A DNA stretch of 8,749 nt from an uncultured Archangium sp. (GTDB lineage: Bacteria > Myxococcota > Myxococcia > Myxococcales > Myxococcaceae). Shown here piece by piece: positions 6,750 through 8,749 of this stretch. The notes below the pieces were generated by a model. It ran no database searches, was not told the origin of the DNA, and worked only from the letters and a program-made list of their open reading frames with translations. Every line of letters starts with the position of its first letter. Position 1 is the stretch's first letter. The stretch covers positions 1 to 8,749 of the forward strand of contig CAMLFP010000233.1 of assembly GCA_946479335.1 (NCBI GenBank), given 5' to 3'. The translations under genes and the position numbers were made by a program.

Positions 6750-7424
6750 ATGACCCGCACGAAGCGAAAACCCCGGCCGCCGGTGTCGCGCGAGCTGGCG
6801 CTGACGAAGGCGATGGAGCTGGCGGACACGGAGGGCCTCGACGCGCTCTCGATGCGACGCCTGGCGCAGGCGCTCGGCGTGGAGGCGATGTCGCTGTACC
6901 ACCACGTCCGGAACAAGGACGAGATCCTCGATGGGATGGTCGACCTCGTCTTCAAGGAGATCGAGCTCCCGCGCGAAGACGAAGAGTGGCGCGAGAGCGT
7001 TCGGCGCCGGTGTCACTCCGCGCGCGAGGTGCTGAAGCGGCACCGCTGGGCGCTGGGCGTCATGGAGTCGCGGCAGGCGCCGGGCCTCCACAACCTCACG
7101 CACCACGACGCGATGCTCGCGTGCTTCATGCGCGCGGGCTTCTCGCTGCCGATGACGGGCCACGCGTACGCGGTCATCGACGCGTTCCTGTACGGCTTCG
7201 TGCACAGCGAGCTGCAGCTCCCCTTCGAGAACGGGCCGGAGGCGCAGGCCGTGGCGAAGGGCATCTTCGATGCGATGCCCGCGGGCCAGTTCGACGCGCT
7301 GAAGCACTTCACGCAGCAGCACGTGCTGAAGCCTGGCTACGACTACGCCGACGAGTTCGAGTTCGGGCTGGAGCTGCTCCTCGAGTCGTTCGAGCGGCTG
7401 CGCAGCCGGAAAGGGCGGTCGTAG
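6750..7424 (+). CDS. TetR/AcrR-family transcriptional regulator
   Basis: The 224-residue protein has an N-terminal helix-turn-helix: a first helix (about 15-29, ending ADTEGLDALSM) then RRLAQALGVEAMSLYHHVRNKDEIL (36-60). This is the standard TetR DNA-binding signature with its Y-x-H/Y-x-x-x-K-x-E/D end. The rest is all-helical and resembles the TetR C-terminal ligand-binding and dimerisation domain (for example the HDAMLACFMRAGFSLPMTGHAY-like helices around 110-135). It probably acts as a dimeric repressor released by a small hydrophobic ligand; the ligand is not predictable. A basic N-terminal tail (TRTKRKPRPP) may add DNA contacts. It is divergent from the oxidoreductase gene across 75 bases containing paired palindromes, so autoregulation and control of that gene are likely. 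The family call is very firm; the targets are inferred. Confidence 0.97.
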   Translation: MTRTKRKPRPPVSRELALTKAMELADTEGLDALSMRRLAQALGVEAMSLYHHVRNKDEILDGMVDLVFKEIELPREDEEWRESVRRRCHSAREVLKRHRWALGVMESRQAPGLHNLTHHDAMLACFMRAGFSLPMTGHAYAVIDAFLYGFVHSELQLPFENGPEAQAVAKGIFDAMPAGQFDALKHFTQQHVLKPGYDYADEFEFGLELLLESFERLRSRKGRS

Positions 7425-7447
7425 GCGCGCGGAGAATTTCTGCGCGC
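7425..7447. repeat. Inverted repeat (hairpin) between tetR and dipeptidase genes
   Basis: GCGCGC at 7425-7430 pairs with GCGCGC at 7442-7447. Pairing continues inward through the 11 bases between them, with two G-T pairs, to the centre at 7436. It begins on the base after the tetR stop. In RNA it would form a strong hairpin, but there is no T-run after it, so it is not a classical intrinsic terminator. It could attenuate readthrough or protect a 3' end. Confidence 0.5.
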
Positions 7448-7471
7448 GGCGCGACGTGAGACGCTGCACCC

Positions 7472-8050
7472 GTGCTGACCGCGTTGCTCACCTGGAGTCT
7501 CTTCGCCGCGCCCGAGCCGCTGGTGGAGGTGCGCACCGTCATCCCCGACGTGGTGGTCGACCTGCGCTACGCGACCGACGACAACTTCATGAAGAAAACG
7601 GTGTACCCGCCGACCGCGAAGTGCCTGTTGCTGGAGCGCAGCGCGAAGCAGCTGAAAGTGGCTGCCGACGTGCTGCGCGAGAAGGGCTACCGCCTGCGGC
7701 TCTACGACTGCTACCGGCCGCACCACGTGCAGTTCGAGCTGTGGAAGGTGATGCCGGTGCCCGGCTACGTCGCGGAGCCGAAGAAGGGCAGCAACCACAA
7801 CCGCGGCGGCGCCGTCGACCTCGGGCTGGTGACGCTCGACGGGAAAGACGTCGAGTTCCCCTCCGGGTACGACAACTTCACGAAGGCCGCGCACCACTCG
7901 TTCACCGGCGGCACGAAGGAGGCGCGCGCGCACCGCGACCTGCTGCGCGCGACGATGGAGGCCGCGGGCTTCAAGAAGAACGGCATGGAGTGGTGGCACT
8001 ACGACCTGCCCGACGCGTTCAAGTACCCGCTGCGCGACGACCCGTTTTGA
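7472..8050 (+). CDS. VanX/DdpX-type D-alanyl-D-alanine dipeptidase (M15 family)
   Basis: A zinc dipeptidase that cleaves D-Ala-D-Ala. The family works in vancomycin resistance (VanX) or in recycling of peptidoglycan precursors and debris (DdpX, PcgL). At 192 residues the length is close to VanX. Catalytic signatures are intact: R82 in YDCYRP (VanX Arg71), the zinc-binding S-x-H-x-x-G-x-A-x-D at 107-116 (H109, D116), and E173-x-x-H176 in EWWH (general base and third zinc ligand). The start is a GTG at 7472; an in-frame stop lies 15 bases upstream, so no longer version exists. The N terminus MLTALLTWSLFAAPEP is hydrophobic like a short signal peptide but lacks basic residues, so periplasmic location is likely, not proven. 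It lies 47 bases after tetR with a hairpin between. No vanR, vanS, vanH or vanA-like ligase is nearby, so a complete glycopeptide-resistance cassette is not present. Confidence 0.95.
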   Translation: MLTALLTWSLFAAPEPLVEVRTVIPDVVVDLRYATDDNFMKKTVYPPTAKCLLLERSAKQLKVAADVLREKGYRLRLYDCYRPHHVQFELWKVMPVPGYVAEPKKGSNHNRGGAVDLGLVTLDGKDVEFPSGYDNFTKAAHHSFTGGTKEARAHRDLLRATMEAAGFKKNGMEWWHYDLPDAFKYPLRDDPF

Positions 8051-8076
8051 AAAATCCCTCTCCCGTGGGGAGAGGG
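8049..8076 (-). terminator. Intrinsic terminator of the aminotransferase gene
   Basis: A perfect 9-bp stem, CCCTCTCCC (8056-8064) with GGGAGAGGG (8068-8076) around a 3-base loop, is followed on the minus strand by ATTTTTC. That stem plus T-run is the textbook intrinsic terminator for the leftward aminotransferase transcript. On the plus strand the same stem comes right after the dipeptidase stop but lacks a T-run downstream. Confidence 0.75.
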
Positions 8077-8097
8077 TCCGCGGAGCGGGGGTGAGGG
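8056..8097. repeat. REP-like palindromic element
   Basis: Three nested pieces are seen. A perfect CCCTCTCCC/GGGAGAGGG hairpin is followed by a CCGC-GGA-GCGG mini-hairpin (8078-8088). GGGTGAGGG (8089-8097) can pair with the left arm in 8 of 9 positions as an alternative stem. Elements of the CCCTC-CCC...GGG-GAGGG type are dispersed in intergenic spots of many high-GC proteobacterial and myxobacterial genomes. Only one copy is in this window, so repetition in this genome is inferred. Confidence 0.5.
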
Positions 8098-8101
8098 GCG
8101 C

Positions 8102-8749
8102 CTACTTCTTCAGCGCGCGCTCGATTGCGCTGCTCACCGCCGCGACGTCGTTGCGCGTGACCGCGCCCATGTGGCCCACGCGGAAGTACTTCGTCTTCAA
8201 CTCCGGGTGCAGGCCGCCGGCGACGGTGATGCCCTGTTCTCCGATGGCCTTCACCAGCGAGGCGTCGACGCCCTGCGGGTAATACAGCGCCGACAAGGTG
8301 TGCGCGGCGAGCGCCTCGGTCTTCGGCACCATCGCCAGCCCGAGCCGCTGCCACGTCGCGCGCAGCTCCTTCGCCAACGTCACGTGCCGCGCCACGCGCG
8401 CGGGCATCGTCTCCGCGACGAGCTGCTGGAGGCTGACGTCGAGCGCGGTGATGAGGTTGACGGCCGGCGTCGCGTAGTACGCGGGCTTCTCCGCCTCGTA
8501 CGCCTGGTGGATGGGCAGCCACTCCGTGAAGTCGAGGTACATCGACGCGACCGGCTTGGTGCGCGCCTTCCACGCGTCCATCGCCTTCGGGCTCGCCAGC
8601 AACACCGCCAACCCGGGAGGACACCCGAGCGCCTTCTGCGACGCGGTGAACGCCACGTCGACGCCCCACGCGTCCATCTGGAGGTCCTCACCACCGACGC
8701 TGCACACGCCGTCGGCCACCACCAGCACGCCGTGCTTCTTCGCGGCTTC
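8102..8749 (-). CDS. Class V aminotransferase (alanine/serine-glyoxylate type), N-terminal part missing
   Basis: The frame is open to the right edge; 215 C-terminal residues are visible of a family that is usually about 360-390 long. This PLP enzyme group moves the amino group of alanine or serine to glyoxylate or pyruvate in the cytoplasm. Visible signatures are VVADGVCSVGG (about 10-20; the Asp holds the PLP ring nitrogen) and FTASQKALGCPPG (34-46), whose Lys39 is the Schiff-base lysine in this family. The C-terminal small domain follows (about 130-215), including FRVGHMGAVTRNDV near the end, typical of these enzymes. The exact substrate pair cannot be fixed without the N-terminal part. It converges on the dipeptidase gene across a 51-base gap with a terminator-like palindrome. 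Nothing visible is damaged; the truncation is only the window edge. Confidence 0.94.
   Translation of the reverse strand, partial: EAAKKHGVLVVADGVCSVGGEDLQMDAWGVDVAFTASQKALGCPPGLAVLLASPKAMDAWKARTKPVASMYLDFTEWLPIHQAYEAEKPAYYATPAVNLITALDVSLQQLVAETMPARVARHVTLAKELRATWQRLGLAMVPKTEALAAHTLSALYYPQGVDASLVKAIGEQGITVAGGLHPELKTKYFRVGHMGAVTRNDVAAVSSAIERALKK

Noticed and set aside
6720..7469. 249-codon frame opposite tetR
   Set aside because: Shadow frame; the plus-strand TetR protein has a full helix-turn-helix and a normal length.
7472..8050. A vancomycin-resistance (van) operon
   Set aside because: Only the VanX-like dipeptidase is present. No D-Ala-D-Lac ligase, VanH-type dehydrogenase or VanRS pair is adjacent; the regulator next door is TetR-type.

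Overview
The window is very GC-rich, coding-dense DNA with almost every third codon position G or C. Long spurious open frames lie opposite the true genes. Together with large TPR proteins and Asp-Ala-Gly-rich, cysteine-rich lipoproteins, this style suggests a myxobacterium (Myxococcota) or a relative. That placement is inferred from style, not from a marker gene. I see no rRNA, tRNA, CRISPR array, insertion sequence or phage gene. No stretch longer than about 75 bases lacks a gene.

Left block (1-4497, plus strand): the 3' part of a giant TPR protein gene cut by the window edge, then a small cysteine-rich lipoprotein gene overlapping it by ATGA, then queC (7-deazaguanine/queuosine pathway) after 16 bases. 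These three are packed like an operon. queC ends one base before the end of the convergent beta-lactamase gene.

Middle block (4499-6674, minus strand): reading leftward, an MDR-family NAD(P)H:quinone-reductase-like enzyme, a tiny exported protein with a cystine-knot-like six-cysteine pattern, and a complete class A beta-lactamase with a Tat-type signal. Gaps are 39 and 31 bases, so one transcript is plausible. A TetR-family regulator is divergent (6750-7424). The 75-base divergent spacer holds two copies of a 12-base operator core, 32 bases apart. One copy sits next to a TTGACA box facing the oxidoreductase. The simplest model is a ligand-responsive TetR switch controlling itself and the oxidoreductase, possibly also the knottin-like peptide and the beta-lactamase.

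Right block (7472-8749): a VanX/DdpX-type D-Ala-D-Ala dipeptidase follows tetR by 47 bases. It is convergent with the 3' part of a class V aminotransferase gene that runs off the right edge. A strong palindrome followed by a T-run (minus strand) separates them and resembles both a terminator and a dispersed REP-like element. The beta-lactamase and the dipeptidase, on either side of the TetR switch, both act on peptidoglycan-related chemistry, but a shared role is only inference.
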